In this document: positions 25,145-36,996 of the stretch, piece after piece
Layout: each line of letters begins with the position of its first letter
Numbering within the stretch: the first letter of the stretch is position 1
Source of the DNA: Micractinium sp. NFX-FRZ
Lineage: Eukaryota; Chlorophyta; Trebouxiophyceae; Chlorellales; Chlorellaceae
Direction: 5' to 3'
DNA: 64,000 nt
Assembly: GCA_029339195.1 (NCBI GenBank)
Contig: JAPTJF010000050.1
Span: 1-64,000 of the forward strand
Program-made: the position numbers and the translations under genes
Notes under the pieces: generated by a model
What the model was told of the DNA's origin: nothing
Database searches by the model: none
The model's input: only the letters and a program-made list of their open reading frames with translations

Positions 25145-25678
25145 GATCGAGCAGGGCCTACACAGCCACCCTCCTGTCTGGCGCGCAATCAAGCAGATCG
25201 AAGACGTGACAGATTCTGTGTGACGCCGCAAAAGACCGATGATGCACGCTGCCTCTGCTGCATTTGCAGGCAGCCTTCTTCCCGGTGTCGCTTGCTCCCT
25301 GGGCTGCCCCGGTTGCTCCCTGTCCCTTTATTCTTCTAAGTTGCGTGTGGGACTCATTATCAACGCTGTTCCTCCTCACACGCTCGGACCTGGCGCTTGG
25401 CCCCAATCACCGCGAAGACCGCCAACCGCACTGCGGCACCGCTCAGCAGCGGCGTGAGTGTGCCTCCAAGGCTCCACGCAGTGCCCCACAGACGCGTCGC
25501 GGCATCCAGGCAGCGGGGACCTGCTTGCAGGCCCAGCTTGCAGGCAGCTGCCTGCCGCAGCCAGGCAGGGATAGCCGCAGGGACGGCGGCGGGAGCAGCC
25601 CGTGGGGTCAGGAAGCGGCACCTGTGGCGCCGCCTCTGCTGACCGCCCCACGGCAGCCGCTGAAGTCCGGCCGCCAGC
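25145..25678. promoter_or_regulatory. Divergent promoter region, VTE3 / DWNN gene
   Basis: The 534 bp separate two divergent start codons. Composition is mixed and no clear TATA box or repeat was seen. It is presumed to contain both promoters and 5' UTRs. Confidence 0.4.
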
Positions 25679-28600
25679 ATGTCCAGCCAAGTGCGATACC
25701 GATTCAAGAATGCGGTGGCAGAGGACAGCGTGGCCTTTGACGGCGCCGTCATTCAGATTGGCGACGTCAAGCGGCTCATCGCGCTGAAGCGCGGGCTGGG
25801 TGCTGAGGGCGCAGCAGAGCTGACGCTTTTTGATGCGGGCACCAGCGAGGAGCACACAGACGACTCCAAAGTCGTGCCCCGCAACACCCTGGTCCTCGTC
25901 AAGCGCGCACCCGCCACCAAGTTCAAGCCGCTGTCCAGCGCGGCGGGCGGCGCAGTGCAGCACCCACCTGCCAGCGCCGCGTCCGGTGCAGCACCCGCCA
26001 ACGGCCAGCAGACAGCACCCCCAGCAGCAGATGAGTTTGGCGGCGACTATTACAGCGACAAGCCGATGCCAGCAGTGGTGCGGGAGGATGAGGAGCGTGC
26101 GCTGGCCAGCCGGCTGGCGGGCGCCGCCACCGACTGGCAGCGCGAGGTGCGGCAGGGCATGATGCGGGGACGCGGCCGCGGCCGCGGCGGTGGAGGCACG
26201 CCCTACGACTACCGCTGCCCCAGGTGGGTGGCAAGGGCTTGGATAGGGGGGTGGGGGTTGGCAGGGGAATGTGGCGGACGTGGATGCTGCTTTCCTGCCA
26301 GCTCAGCTCGCTCGCTGCATGTCATCCCTCAAACGCCGATTGCTGCATTACCCAGCGGGTGCATCACAGCTGCATGCCCTGCCCGCATCCCCCTGCCCGC
26401 ATCCCCCTGTTCTCGTCCGATCAGCCTGCCCCAGTTCAGTCCACTCATCGTATCCGTGCCCCCTGCCCCCTCCCTCCCTCCCTCCAGGTGCGAGGCTGTG
26501 GGGCAGCACTGGGTGCAGGAGTGCCCCACCCAGGGCGACCCCGCCTACGACAAGAAGCGTGTGCGCCCGCCAGTGGGCATCCCCATGACGCGGCTGGCTC
26601 GCTCAGACGAGGGCGGCCTGGTGCTGCCGGGCGGGCAGACGGGCACGCTGATTGCCAATGAGGACGCATTTGCACGAGAGATCCTGGGGCTGCCCACCGC
26701 AGCGCCGCTGGCGTCGCAGCAGCAGGCGCAGCCTACGGCGGCTGCAGCAGCAGCAGCAGAGGCAGTTGAGGACGCCAAGACACCGCTGCTGCTGCTTGAC
26801 AGCAAGCCGGCAGCCGAGGCAGCAGCGGCAGCACCAGCAATCAAGCCAGAGCCCGGCAGTGGTGCAGCAGCAGCCATCCCAGCAGCTGGCTTAGCACCCA
26901 ACGCTCCACCTGTGGGCGTGCACCCGGTGGTGCAGCCGCTGCTGGCAGGCGAGGCGGAGCTGACGGGTGCGGCGCCATTCAGTGCCATGCCCGGAGCCAG
27001 CTTCTTCAGCATGTTCATGCAGTCGGCACTGCTGCCACGCGGCCCCCCTGACTTCCTGCGCTCCGCGTTCGACCGGGCAGAGCCGATGAGCCGCGCAGGT
27101 GAATGGGCCTGCAGGGTGGTGGGGTCATGTGCATATCTTGGTGCAATGTGCAGCTTACGAGGAGCAAATCTTGCTGGCTGGCAGGCTGCATGTTTGTGCA
27201 GGGGCATGCTGTCGTGCAAGGTTGGCAGCTGCATGCCCAGCGTTCCTTGCCCCCTTCTCGCTCGTCTGCTCAGTGTGCATTCCCTCTTTTCCTGAGCCTT
27301 TTCTCTTTCTTCCTGCCCCCGGCTCCCTGCAGAGTTTGAGCGGATGCAGGACGAATATCTGGGGCGCTTCCAGATGGTACCCAACCGGCGCCCTGAGCCG
27401 CCAGCCCGGCGGCCCCTGCCGCCGCGTGCGCGCAGCCCCCCGCGGCGCCGGCCTAGTCGCGAGCCCCTGCCGGTGTCGCAGCGCAGCCCGCCGCGGCCTG
27501 TCTCACAGCGCAGCCCGTCACACCCGGTCTCGCAGCGCAGCCCAATTAGGCCAGTGTCGCAGCGCAGCCCGCCGCGTGACCGCAGCCGTGCGGAGCGCCG
27601 GCGCAGTCGCAGCCGGGATCGCCGGCGTAGCCGCAGCCGTGAGGGGCAGCGGCGCAGCCGCAGCAAGGAGCGTGGCAGCAAGCCACGGGACAGCAAGGAT
27701 GCAGAGAAGGACAAGGAGAAGGTGAGAGGCGGCTGACGTGTCTCATGTTGCTAGGTGCTGCTGGCTGGTGGCTAGTGCTCGGCAGATGAGGCATGGGGTG
27801 CGAGCGGCAGGCGCAGTGCGCCAGCCTGCAAGGCTGATACTTGCCTGGTGCACAGGATCCAGCAGGAGCTGAGCTTGTGCTTACCTGTGTCCCCTGCAGA
27901 GCTCCAAGTCGAGCCGCAGCGAGCGCGACGAGCGCTCCCACCGCAGCAGCCGGCCGGAGCGGGAGAAGGAGAAGGAGGAGAGCCGACGCAAGCGCAGCCG
28001 CACCCGCAGCCGTGAGCGGTCACGTGACCGGCGGCGGCGGCGCGAGGACAAGGAGCAGGGCCTGCCAAAGGAGGAGGAGCGCTGGCAGCCCGCTGCAGAA
28101 CCACCTGCCGCGGCTGTCGAGCCCCCCGTTGCACCTGCCGCGCTGCAGCCGCAGTCTGATCCGAAGGCTGGTGACGTCAGGTTAGCTTTTGCACGAGAGG
28201 CGCAGTGTGCGCCTTCCCGTTGCTTACCAATATTTGTTTCCCGTTTTCTCACCACCACTATCGACAAGCCACATATAACCAGGCACCCCACTGCTGGGTT
28301 GTGTGGCAACAGCCTGGCAAGCTCTCAGCTGCGGTGCCACTAAAGAGTTGACAGCCTTGCAGCTGTGCAATGCATGGGCTGGTCTGGTAACAGGTGGCGG
28401 GCGGGCGGGGTTCCTGCAATCACAGTGCATGCATGGCAGCTGCTGCACTGTCGGACTGGCACAAGCAGCCTTGTCTGCTGATGGCGGGCGGGGATGGTTG
28501 CTGCTGGGAATGGGGCGGTTAGGTTGCCAGCTGCTGCCACATGCCTGCATCTGCCAGTATCAGCTGCTGACAGGCCTGCAGCAGCACCTAACAGCAGACG

Positions 28601-29510
28601 CACAGAGTGAAAAGGCTGGCATGGCAGGCTTCCTCGCAAGGCTGTACTTGCGCAGGGTAGCCTGCCTACATAGTTGAGAGCTTTCCGCCTGCTCGTTTTC
28701 ATACAAGCACACAAGTGTGCCTCCCCCCATCACCCCTAGCACCTGTTAGTGCCTGAAGTTCCTTGCGTGCCATGTCCCCCATTCCTTTTCGCCATCCCTG
28801 CTGTGCCGCAATTCTTGCTTTGCTTAGCCAACAACACTGCTGCAGGCCGGCGCAGCGCGTCAGCAAGCAGCAGGCCCCTGCAGCAGCAGAGCAGCAGCAG
28901 CAGCAAGTGGTGCCTGAGCCTGAGCGCCGTGGCTCTGAGCCAGCAGCAGCTGCAGAGCCTCGCAGCAGTCGTGAGCCGGAGCCTGCACCCAGCGCCAACG
29001 TGGAGAAGGCGGCTGACGCAGACGGCAAGCCTTCCAAGTGAGTGCCACTGCTGATGGTTTCTGCCTGCAAAGTGCAAGGGCGTTGGGGATAGTATTGGCT
29101 AGCGCTGCCGCAACACTTGTGCGTTCCCGACTCAGCACTGCTCTTGCCACCGAAAGTCAAGCTTGCCCGCCACGTGTGAGCTTGAGTTGTTGTCAAATTT
29201 GCTTGTTTGCTGCAGGGAGAAGAAGGAGAAGCGGCACAAGGAGAAGAAGGAAAAGAAGGAGAAGAAGGAGAAGCGGCACAAGCGGGACAAGAAGGTGGGC
29301 GGGCATGGGTTTGGGGTGGGGGCGCCGGCCTGGTTGACTTGCAGAGGTTGCAAAGCGCGTGCTCTGGGGTTTGAGCGCTTCCTTTGTGCTTTGGTGGTCT
29401 GCCCGTGCTCATTCATAACAAGTGACTCACTTGGCACTTGGATAGCTGTGCCGTCGCCTCTGCTCAAAGCTGGCTGCTTCTGTGTGCCTCTGCCTGCCTG
29501 CTCCCCTGCA

Positions 29511-29545
<35 letters not shown>

Positions 29546-29546
29546 A

Positions 29547-29593
<47 letters not shown>

Positions 29594-29925
29594 AGTCGCC
29601 AGCCAGCGGCGAGAAGCAGCAGCGGGCGGATGACGGCGGCAACGACGGCCGGGGCGGCGCCATGCCCGCAGCTGCAGACGGCGCGGCAGACCAGCCCTCG
29701 CCCTCTGCACGACCCGATGAGACTGCGGCAGCCGCTGCAGCAGCAGCAGCGGCGGCGGTCAAGGGGAGCAGTGCAGAGGAGGGGCGGCAGCAGAAGGAGC
29801 AGCGGGAGCGAGACGCAAAGCTAGGCCCCCGCCTGTTTGACCGGGCCTTGATTGCTGCTGTGCGGGACAAGCGGGGCAGCGAGGAGGGGACCAAGCACCG
29901 CAGCAGCAAGCGTTCACGCAAGTGA
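25679..29925 (+). CDS. RBBP6/PQT3-like DWNN-domain protein lacking the RING finger
   Basis: Seven exons: 25679-26223, 26488-27098, 27333-27721, 27900-28180, 28846-29037, 29216-29294 and 29512-29925; 836 aa. Residues 4-75 form a DWNN ubiquitin-like domain (VRYRFKNAVAEDSVAFDG ... TLVLVKR). A CCHC zinc knuckle follows (C180, C183, H189, C194), then RVRPPVGIPMTRL and EDAFAREILGLP, the segment that in plant PQT3 and animal RBBP6 leads into a RING/U-box. No cysteine follows, so the RING is absent. The C-terminal half is Arg/Ser-rich: four PVSQRSP-type repeats, RSRSRDRR blocks, Lys/Glu tracts, and an (Arg-Asp)n run from a hexanucleotide repeat. RBBP6 and yeast Mpe1 act in mRNA 3' processing; an RNA-processing role is inferred, E3 activity is doubtful. 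TGTAA at 30073-30077 is its likely poly(A) signal. Confidence 0.85.
29512..29595 (+). repeat. (GGGACA)n coding microsatellite, Arg-Asp repeat
   Basis: About fourteen GACAGG hexamers with one GACAAG begin the last exon of the DWNN gene and encode alternating Asp-Arg. Length changes in this tract keep the frame, so the allele length is likely polymorphic. Confidence 0.9.
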
Positions 29926-30242
29926 GGGCCTGCATTGCCACACCGACTGCCCAGCTGTGGCAGCGGCGCCACTGCTAGCTCGTGCTCGCTCTTTCCTCTA
30001 GTTTGTTCAACTCAGCTCTGCTCGTCTAGCTTTCACATTGGCACTTTTCAACGCACATGTGCCAGCACTCAATGTAACAACGCACAGCACAAAGCAGTTG
30101 TGAGCGAGTTGGTCCAGGGCAAGCAGGGGGCAGGTCTGTTCTGAGCCAAGGTGTCGGGTGGCGGCCGGAAGTTTGGGACCTCTCCAGCCTGGGCATGCTT
30201 GGCTGTGTTGGAGACGGATCCCACATGTCAACTGTCCCTGCC
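29926..30242. other. Convergent 3' region, DWNN gene / GH51
   Basis: 317 bp between convergent stops. It contains TGTAA on the plus strand at 30073-30077; no minus-strand TGTAA was found for the GH51 gene. Confidence 0.5.
30073..30077 (+). terminator. TGTAA poly(A) signal, DWNN gene
   Basis: TGTAA is 148 nt after the stop at 29925, within the usual chlorophyte range. Confidence 0.5.
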
Positions 30243-33200
30243 CTAAGCTGAGGGCGGCACGATGCGCAGCTTGAGGATGGAGAGGCTCCAGGGATCCAGC
30301 AGCAGGGCAAACCGCTCGGCCACGCCGCTCACGGCGGCGGTGCGGGGGGCCACCTGCGGGCAAGCACGGCAGCTGGGCGTGAGGGATGGACACGCAGCAC
30401 TTTTGGCAGCAGGGCAGGGGCACGGTGGGGGAGGGACCAGGCAGGGCAGGGCTGGGCAGGCTGGTCTGCGTTTGCCCTGCGCTGCTCAGCTCAGCCGCGG
30501 TCCCCTGCTGCACCCACCCAGGTGCTACAGATCAGCACCTTGGCGGGCTGCTCAAACGAGTTTTCCTCCAGAGGCTCCGGTGAGGCGAGGGTCAGCAGGT
30601 CGCCGGTGGCGCCCAGGGCGCCGCTGGCCAGGCCCAGGAAGCGCAGGGAGACGAGCTGGCGGGCGGGGGAGAAGTTGACCAGCTTGACGGCCACCTGCGG
30701 GGGGCAAGAGAGGGAGGGAGGGGAGGGAGGGGACAGGGTCAGTCGGGAAGGCTGTGGGGAGGGCAAAACAGAGCTGCGTGAGGCCGCAGGGAATGGCGCC
30801 AGCTGCCATTGTAGGCGCCAGCTGATGTGCGGCTCCACCTGGCAGCATCTCACAGGCAGCCAGCCAGTCCCCAACTGTGCACTTTTGCGCTGGCGTGAAG
30901 CATGGCAGAGGAGGGTGGGGGGAGCACGTGTATGCATGTGCGCGCACCTCGTCGCAGGGCGCGCTGAGGCATGAGGCAGCCGCTGCCAGAGTGTCTGCCG
31001 ATGTGCCATTCCTGCCCGCCACCGTCGTCTCAATGCTCTGTGTGCCCAGGTGGGCGGCCAGCATCTGCTGCACATGGTAGCTGGGGATGCCGTACAGCCT
31101 GCGTGCGCGGGGGCACACAAGGCAGGGTGGGCGGGGAGCTTGCCAGTGGGTTTCGGGGCTTGTGAACCCAGCCAAAGCCTCGCCGGCATGGGTAGTAGGG
31201 CGTGCGTGCAGGGGGCAGGAGGCACGCAGGGCGGAGTGGGAGGGGAAGCGACAGAAGGTGCACATGCAGTCTGCATGCCTACCCTGCTGCCCTCCTGCTG
31301 CCCTCCCCGTGCCATGGACCCTCACTGCCAGCTCAGCACAGCCAGGCACAGGCCCAGCCTCACCTGTGATTGTCAAACCACAGCATGTTGGTGGGCCAGG
31401 GCACGGCGTTGGCGTTGACCAGCAGCGGGGCGTAGCTGCCGGCCAGCACCGCCTGGGGGTTGCGCTCCATGCCCAGCATGAAGCTGCGGGTAAGGGGAGG
31501 AAGAGGGGGAGAGGAGGGGGAGAGGAGGGGGCAGGCATGGGAAGCCGACGGAGCGGGGGCCCTGGGAGGAGTGGGAGGGTGCAGAGGCGTGCACAAGGCT
31601 ACAAAGGTGCACGGAGGGCACAGAGGTGGACAGGGCGCGGGTGTACGCATCATAGGTTGATGCGGCTGCAGGTGCAAGCACGCGGATGCAAAAGCACAGG
31701 CGCAGCTGCAGGCCTTACTGCAGGAGCACAGCAGAGCAATGCAGCGGTGCATTGGAGCCAAGCATTGCAGGCGCGGCAGCCAGCAAATGGGGCAGTTCCA
31801 ACTGACCCTGCCTCTGCCACCGCCCCAATCACGTTGCCATGGCCGCCGCCGTCTGCAGCGAGCAGAGGGACAGCGTGTTGAGGCAAGGCAGCAGTCTGTC
31901 GGGTGTGCGGGTTGCATTGCAGGCGTGAGGAGCAGGCAAACAGGGCGTCCATGCACCCTGCTCGGGGGCTTGCCTGCCCACGTGCCCTGCCTGCGCTTTG
32001 GCAACCACCAATCGATGTGCGACTACACACCTGCTGGCAACCAACCACCAGCCCCACTTGAAACATCAGAGCCCAACAACGCAAGCAACCAATACAGGCA
32101 GGAGCCACGGTACACACCCGTCACCGCATATTCGCTGGCAAACACGAGACCGCCGGGGGCCTGGCGGGTCAGGCTGTCAAATGCTGTGCGCCGTGAGAAC
32201 ATGTCATCAGGGTTGGTGTACACCTGGGAGCCGGAGTAGTGACGTGAGGCAGGGAGGGAGGGGCGCACAGGGGGGGAATGAGCTGGCCGGGACTCGCAGC
32301 TCAAGTAGCAAAGAAATGCAAAGGTCACTTGAGACATGTACTGGTTTTGCGGCGCTGCGAGGCGGACGCACTACCTGCCAGCCTGTCCCACGCATGCATG
32401 CGGCGACCAGCGCAACAAACAGCTGGCAATGCCTGCCCTGCCTCAGAGCCCACAACCTGCCACCTCCATGACACTCTTCACCCATGCAGCACTCCACCCT
32501 TTTCTGGCCACTGGCTGCACTGCATGTTCATCATGATCTCGGCCCCACACCTAACCTTATGACCCCCCTGGCTTGCCCCAAACCCACATGGTACTCCCAG
32601 ATGTCTGTGGGTGCCAGATCCCCCAGGTGGCAGTTGGCGATGAGGTGCAGGTGGGGGTGGGCAGCCTTGATTGCGGCATAGAAGGCCTGCAGGCAAGACC
32701 TCCATTTGGGTCTGGGATTAAATGAAAGCACGGCACAGCAAGGCCCTGCACGGCACGGCACGGCACGGCAGAACACAACACAGCACAGCACATCACAACA
32801 CAGCGCAGCGCAGCGCAGCACCCACCAGGTAGTTCTTCCAGTAGAAGGGCCGGTAGTCGGGGTTGGGGCGGTCCCAGGGCAGGCCGCAGCCCTGCGCTTG
32901 ATGGGGGCGCAGGGGAGGGGTCGAGGGCTGGGGCAGAGTCGGTGGCACGCAGCACGGAGCAGTAAACCAAGACAGTTTGCAGCTTGAGCGGCACGTGGGG
33001 TGTCACCACCAGAACAGACTTCCCCCAAAGGCAGCGGTTACGCGAGGGGCTCACAGAAAGGCCCACCCCACCTTACCCCACGCTCCACGTGTGCAACTTG
33101 CCCACTGCCCCAGGGCCCGCCTCACCTCGTTTCCTATGGCCAGGTAGTCCAGGCGCCAGGGCTGAGGGCGCCCCATGGCGGCCCGCACACGGCCCCAGGT

Positions 33201-36200
33201 GCTGTTGGGCGGCCCAGAGATGAACTCGATGCCGTCCAGGGCCTCCTGCAACATGGGGTGGTAAAGGGATGGGGAAAAGAGGGGAGGATGTGAGATAGCT
33301 ATACTACCACCCAAGGGCCTCCTGTAGCATGGGCAGGAACAGGGATGAGGAGGGGAGACAAAGAGAGGTGGCATGCAGTCGGTGCCCATCCAAGCCTTCT
33401 TGTTGTGTGGGCAATGGAACAAAGGCAGGGCAGGGCAGGACTGGGCACGGCACGCGGGGTTGAGCCAGAGGCCGCCCCCAGCACTGCAGCCCAGCAGCAG
33501 CACGCACCTGCACCCACGGCCAGATGTCACGCGTCGGCACTTGGTCGTTGTGCGCAATGCCTGCGGTGTGCGGCGACAGCAAACTCGAGTGCTCATGCGG
33601 TGGCTGTCATGCCCCGAGAGTGATAAGACTGTGCAGCAAGTCCAAGGCGGCGTGCATTAGGTTCCCATGCAGAAGCTCAGCGGGCACTGTCCATCAACTC
33701 ATGCTGGCTCCATACACCCCAAAATGTTGAGCCATCCATCCGTCCATTGACTGCGCACTGCCAAGAGCTAAGCTGAGCGCCTCCTCCCAACCGCAGCCTG
33801 CCCGCCCTCTGCCTGCCTGCCCACCCGTGCCCCCCCTCCCGCCCCACCGTTGTTCACCACCCAGATGGGTGCTGCCCCCAGCTCCTCAGCCAGCAGCAGG
33901 TACTCAAACAGGCCCAGCCCGTCGGTGGACCTGGGCAGGGGCGAGAGGGAGGAGGGCCAACATTTGCGTACACTGTTGGTTGGAGGCAGGTAAGGATCTG
34001 CGCCGCAGCAGGCAGGTGCAGGATGAGGTGGGCGGGGTGCCAGGGCAGGGGCTCTGCCTGCGCTGCCCATCCACCAGTCCTCGCCGCATGCACGCAAGCC
34101 ATCCCCCGGCCACCTGACCCCCCTGCCCCTCGCGGCGCACCAGTAGCCCCACATCGAGTTGTGGTGCCCTGGGCGCTCCTCGTCCCGCCCCAAGGCCGTC
34201 TTCCAACGGAAGGCACCCGCCAGCCAGTCGCCCTCAACGTAGCAGCCGCCAGGGAAGCGGAGGAATCTGTTTTTGGGGACAGGGGGTGCAGCAAGGGGTG
34301 GCGGGTTCAAGAGGGGCAGGGAGGGGGGATGTGATGTGTTGGAGAGCTTGATGGGGCACGAACTGGACGTACGGCGGGGACACTGCTACCCGGAATCCCA
34401 CATTACCGTACTGTATATGATACAAAGAGGCCGGCATGGCGAAGCACAGCATGGCGCAGCACAGCGCAGCACAGCGCAGCACCACACCAGCCCCCCTACT
34501 TGGGCTGAAGCGCCTTGAGTGCCCCCAGCAGGTGTGCCCGGAAGGGCCAGCGGTTCACCAGCCCCTCCGCCGACCCGCGGGCAGCGTTGGCTGATGGGAA
34601 GAGGGACACACTGTCTACGACGAGCACGCCAGGACCATCAAACAGCACCTACGTCGGGCAGGGGCCAAGGGGGTGTTTTAAGAGGCGGTTGCAAACAGCA
34701 CGGCCTTGGCAGCAGCATGGGAGTGCCGCCGGGACCACATGCCACCTCCGCTGCCGCTGCCTCAAGCCCTGCCGCTCCGAGCTGCTGCTGCCGCATTAAT
34801 GCGGGGGGCCCTTAGCAGGCAACGCGGTGCTGCGCTCTGCGCGCTGCCCCCCCCACCCCTTAAGCAGAGCGCAGCACTGCCTGCTGCTCACCCGAGCCCG
34901 ACTCACTCACTCACTCACTCACCCCCAGCTGCGCCTGGAAATCGGTGGTGCCGCTCTCCAGCTCGGCAGTGAAGCGCTGCCACTGGGGGGTGAGGCCGCT
35001 GAAGCTGGCGGCGGCCAGGGGCTCTGCTGAGCTGGCACCCATGCTGTGGTTGCCGTGCGAGCCCAGCAGGACGACGGTGGCGTTGGCGGGCGCGCCGCTG
35101 GGGGCGCGCAGGTAGAGGGAGAGGGAGAGGGGCACGCCCGCCTCCACGGGCACTGCAGGGCAGGCAGGCGGGCAGACGTGGCGGAGGGTGGCGGCGCTGG
35201 GTAGCAGATACGTGCAGGCAGACGTGGCGGAGGGTAGCATGAGGGCTGGGGATGGCTCCACCGGCTGCCACCAGGCTGCGGGCAGCCCTGGCAGGCAAGC
35301 CTTCAGCACGACGCGTGCACACTGTCCTGCCGCCCACCACTCCCACCGGCAGCCCCCCCACCTCCCCAGTATCCGGTGTTGAGGATGCCTGACGGGCCTC
35401 CCACCCCCCCTGCGCTGGCCAGCTCCATTGCCACCGGGTTGTGCTCGTTCAGGGGGAGCTCCCGGGTCAGGGCAGTGCTGGTGCCTGCGGGGCGGTGTGG
35501 GCGGGTGGAACTTTGTGTGACTGGGTGGCTGATTCAGTGGGTGTTGAGGAGTGTCACAGGAATGGGAAGCATGGCAGCGAGGCTTGCAAACAACAGCGCC
35601 ATGCCAACCGACTAGGGTGGCACAATCATGCCCGCCCCCTGTCCCCCCAGGCGCGAGCACCCTCACCCGGCAGCGCCTGCCAGGCTATGATGATGTCGTC
35701 GCCCCCAGCCCCCCGCTCCTTCAGCCGCCGGCAGCCGCCAGCAGAGCAGCCGCAGGCAGCCGAGCCGGCGCTGCCGTCGCTGCCGGGGCAGGCGTGCTGT
35801 GCCCGCTGTGCCCGCTCTGCAGCAGCTGCAGCCAAGGCAGCCAGGGAGACGGGGAGGCGCAGGGGCCCAGCGGGTGCGGCGCCAGGGTCAGCAGCGCCGG
35901 TGCCAGCCTGGCTGGGAGGCTGCCAGCCTGGCGGTGCCTGCATGAAGCCACTGGCTTTGGCCAGGGCATCAAAGCTCCGGTCCTGCACCAGCTCGGCATA
36001 CAGCCCCCCATCCCCGGCATGACCAATCTGCGGTGCAGTGCAGGGAGCAGGTGGGCAGGTGCTGATCAGCCGGGCACGAGTCCCAGGGCCTCCTGCAAAG
36101 CCCACGAACCGTAAACACTCGTGCATACAGGGCAAGGCGGCTGGCTGGGACGGCTCCGCCGCCGCCTGCACACCTCTTCAAAGAAGATGCCATAGAGCAG

Positions 36201-36479
36201 TGGACTGGTGGGCTGCAGCCTGGCTAGGTCCACGGTGACAGTGGCATTGGGGGAGGCAGCCAGAGGCGCACTGGCAGTTGCGGCCGCTCCATGGGCGGCT
36301 GCGGCGGCGGCTGCCTGGGCTGCATCCACCGCTGTGCGGCCTTGGCTGGAGCCTTGGAGCAGCCCTGGCGCTTCTGCCAGCACTGGGGCCGCTCCCAGCA
36401 TCAGGCACACAGACAGGACGCTGCCCAGCAGCCCCAAGCGGCTGCTCCGCTGCAGGGGCCCGCCTCTACTGCACGTCAT
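30243..36479 (-). CDS. GH51 alpha-L-arabinofuranosidase, secreted
   Basis: Seventeen exons on the minus strand: 36479-36174, 36027-35667, 35484-35362, 35152-34923, 34648-34500, 34266-34141, 33930-33848, 33560-33508, 33245-33126, 32891-32826, 32686-32588, 32223-32118, 31852-31807, 31483-31364, 31098-30948, 30694-30539 and 30353-30243; 801 aa. It removes terminal alpha-L-arabinofuranosyl groups from wall polysaccharides or arabinogalactan proteins. The N-terminus carries a hydrophobic signal segment (LGLLGSVLSVCLMLGAA). SPLLYGIFFEEIGHAGDGGLYAELVQDRSF starts the catalytic unit; KFLRFPGGC, ERPGHHNSMWGYW and APIWVVNNG are GH51 blocks. The acid/base Glu is in GNE (E517) and the nucleophile in FASEYAV (E603). 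The first ATG at 36488 is in frame but in weaker context, so 36479 was chosen. Plant homologs are about 670-680 aa; the excess is linker. Confidence 0.93.
32745..32822. repeat. Pentanucleotide microsatellite in GH51 intron 10
   Basis: A run of CGGCA units passes into CAACA/CAGCA/CAGCG units, ending beside the donor of exon 32891-32826. A similar CAGCA/CAGCG tract lies at 34440-34482, in the intron after exon 34648-34500. Confidence 0.8.
33312..33358 (-). repeat. Duplicated exon edge in GH51 intron 8
   Basis: Copies about 33236-33290, the start of exon 33245-33126 with its acceptor and purine-rich flank: AGGGCCTCCTG then CATGGG, then AGGGATG on the plus strand in both. The AG acceptor is retained (TACAG on the coding strand). 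Confidence 0.75.
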
Positions 36480-36996
36480 AGTGTGCATAGACGTCCCTAA
36501 AACCCACAGTGACTGCGTCCACCCGTGGGCAGCAGCATGGGATCGGACAGCGCTGCTCACTGGAGCTGTGAGCCCTGGACTGCTTTCCACCACCCCCGAC
36601 AGGTTGGCTTCCCTTGCCCACTGGTCCTCCCCTATCGATCCCCCACATTATAATAACACCCATTCAGGGTAGACGTTGTAGCAAGGCAACAAGTCGGCAG
36701 TTTACAATGAGCAACAGCAAGTGGCTTCCGTCGCCGTGTGAGCCGCCATCCTTGTCGCCGCCGGTGTCGGGAGCACTGCCAATAACCTGAGCACCTCCCG
36801 CCATCACCATCTGAACCTGTTTGCCCCCGGTTTCTTGCTTCACATGTCAGAGGATTTGATAAATTGATAAGATAACAAAGGAAAACAAGGGGCAGGCCCA
36901 ATCATGCGACAGTTGACAGCACAGACCGCCTCTGGCTGTCGGCCCGCTCGTGGCTGCCGCCGCGCACCCCGGGCCGCGCCTCGCTGGCCCCCACCC
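36480..36996. other. Intergenic region: PRMT3 3' UTR / GH51 promoter
   Basis: It has relatively lower GC than its surroundings. TTACA at 36702-36706 is the PRMT3 poly(A) signal on the minus strand. The rest should hold the GH51 promoter. No ORF is supported. Confidence 0.5.
36702..36706 (-). terminator. TGTAA poly(A) signal, PRMT3
   Basis: Reads TGTAA on the coding strand, about 290 nt after the PRMT3 stop at 36997. Confidence 0.5.

Noticed and set aside
33051..33245. GH51 reading through GNE into VRRALGQW
   Set aside because: This is intron sequence; splicing at 33126/33125 to 32891 restores GNE followed by GCGLPWDRP.
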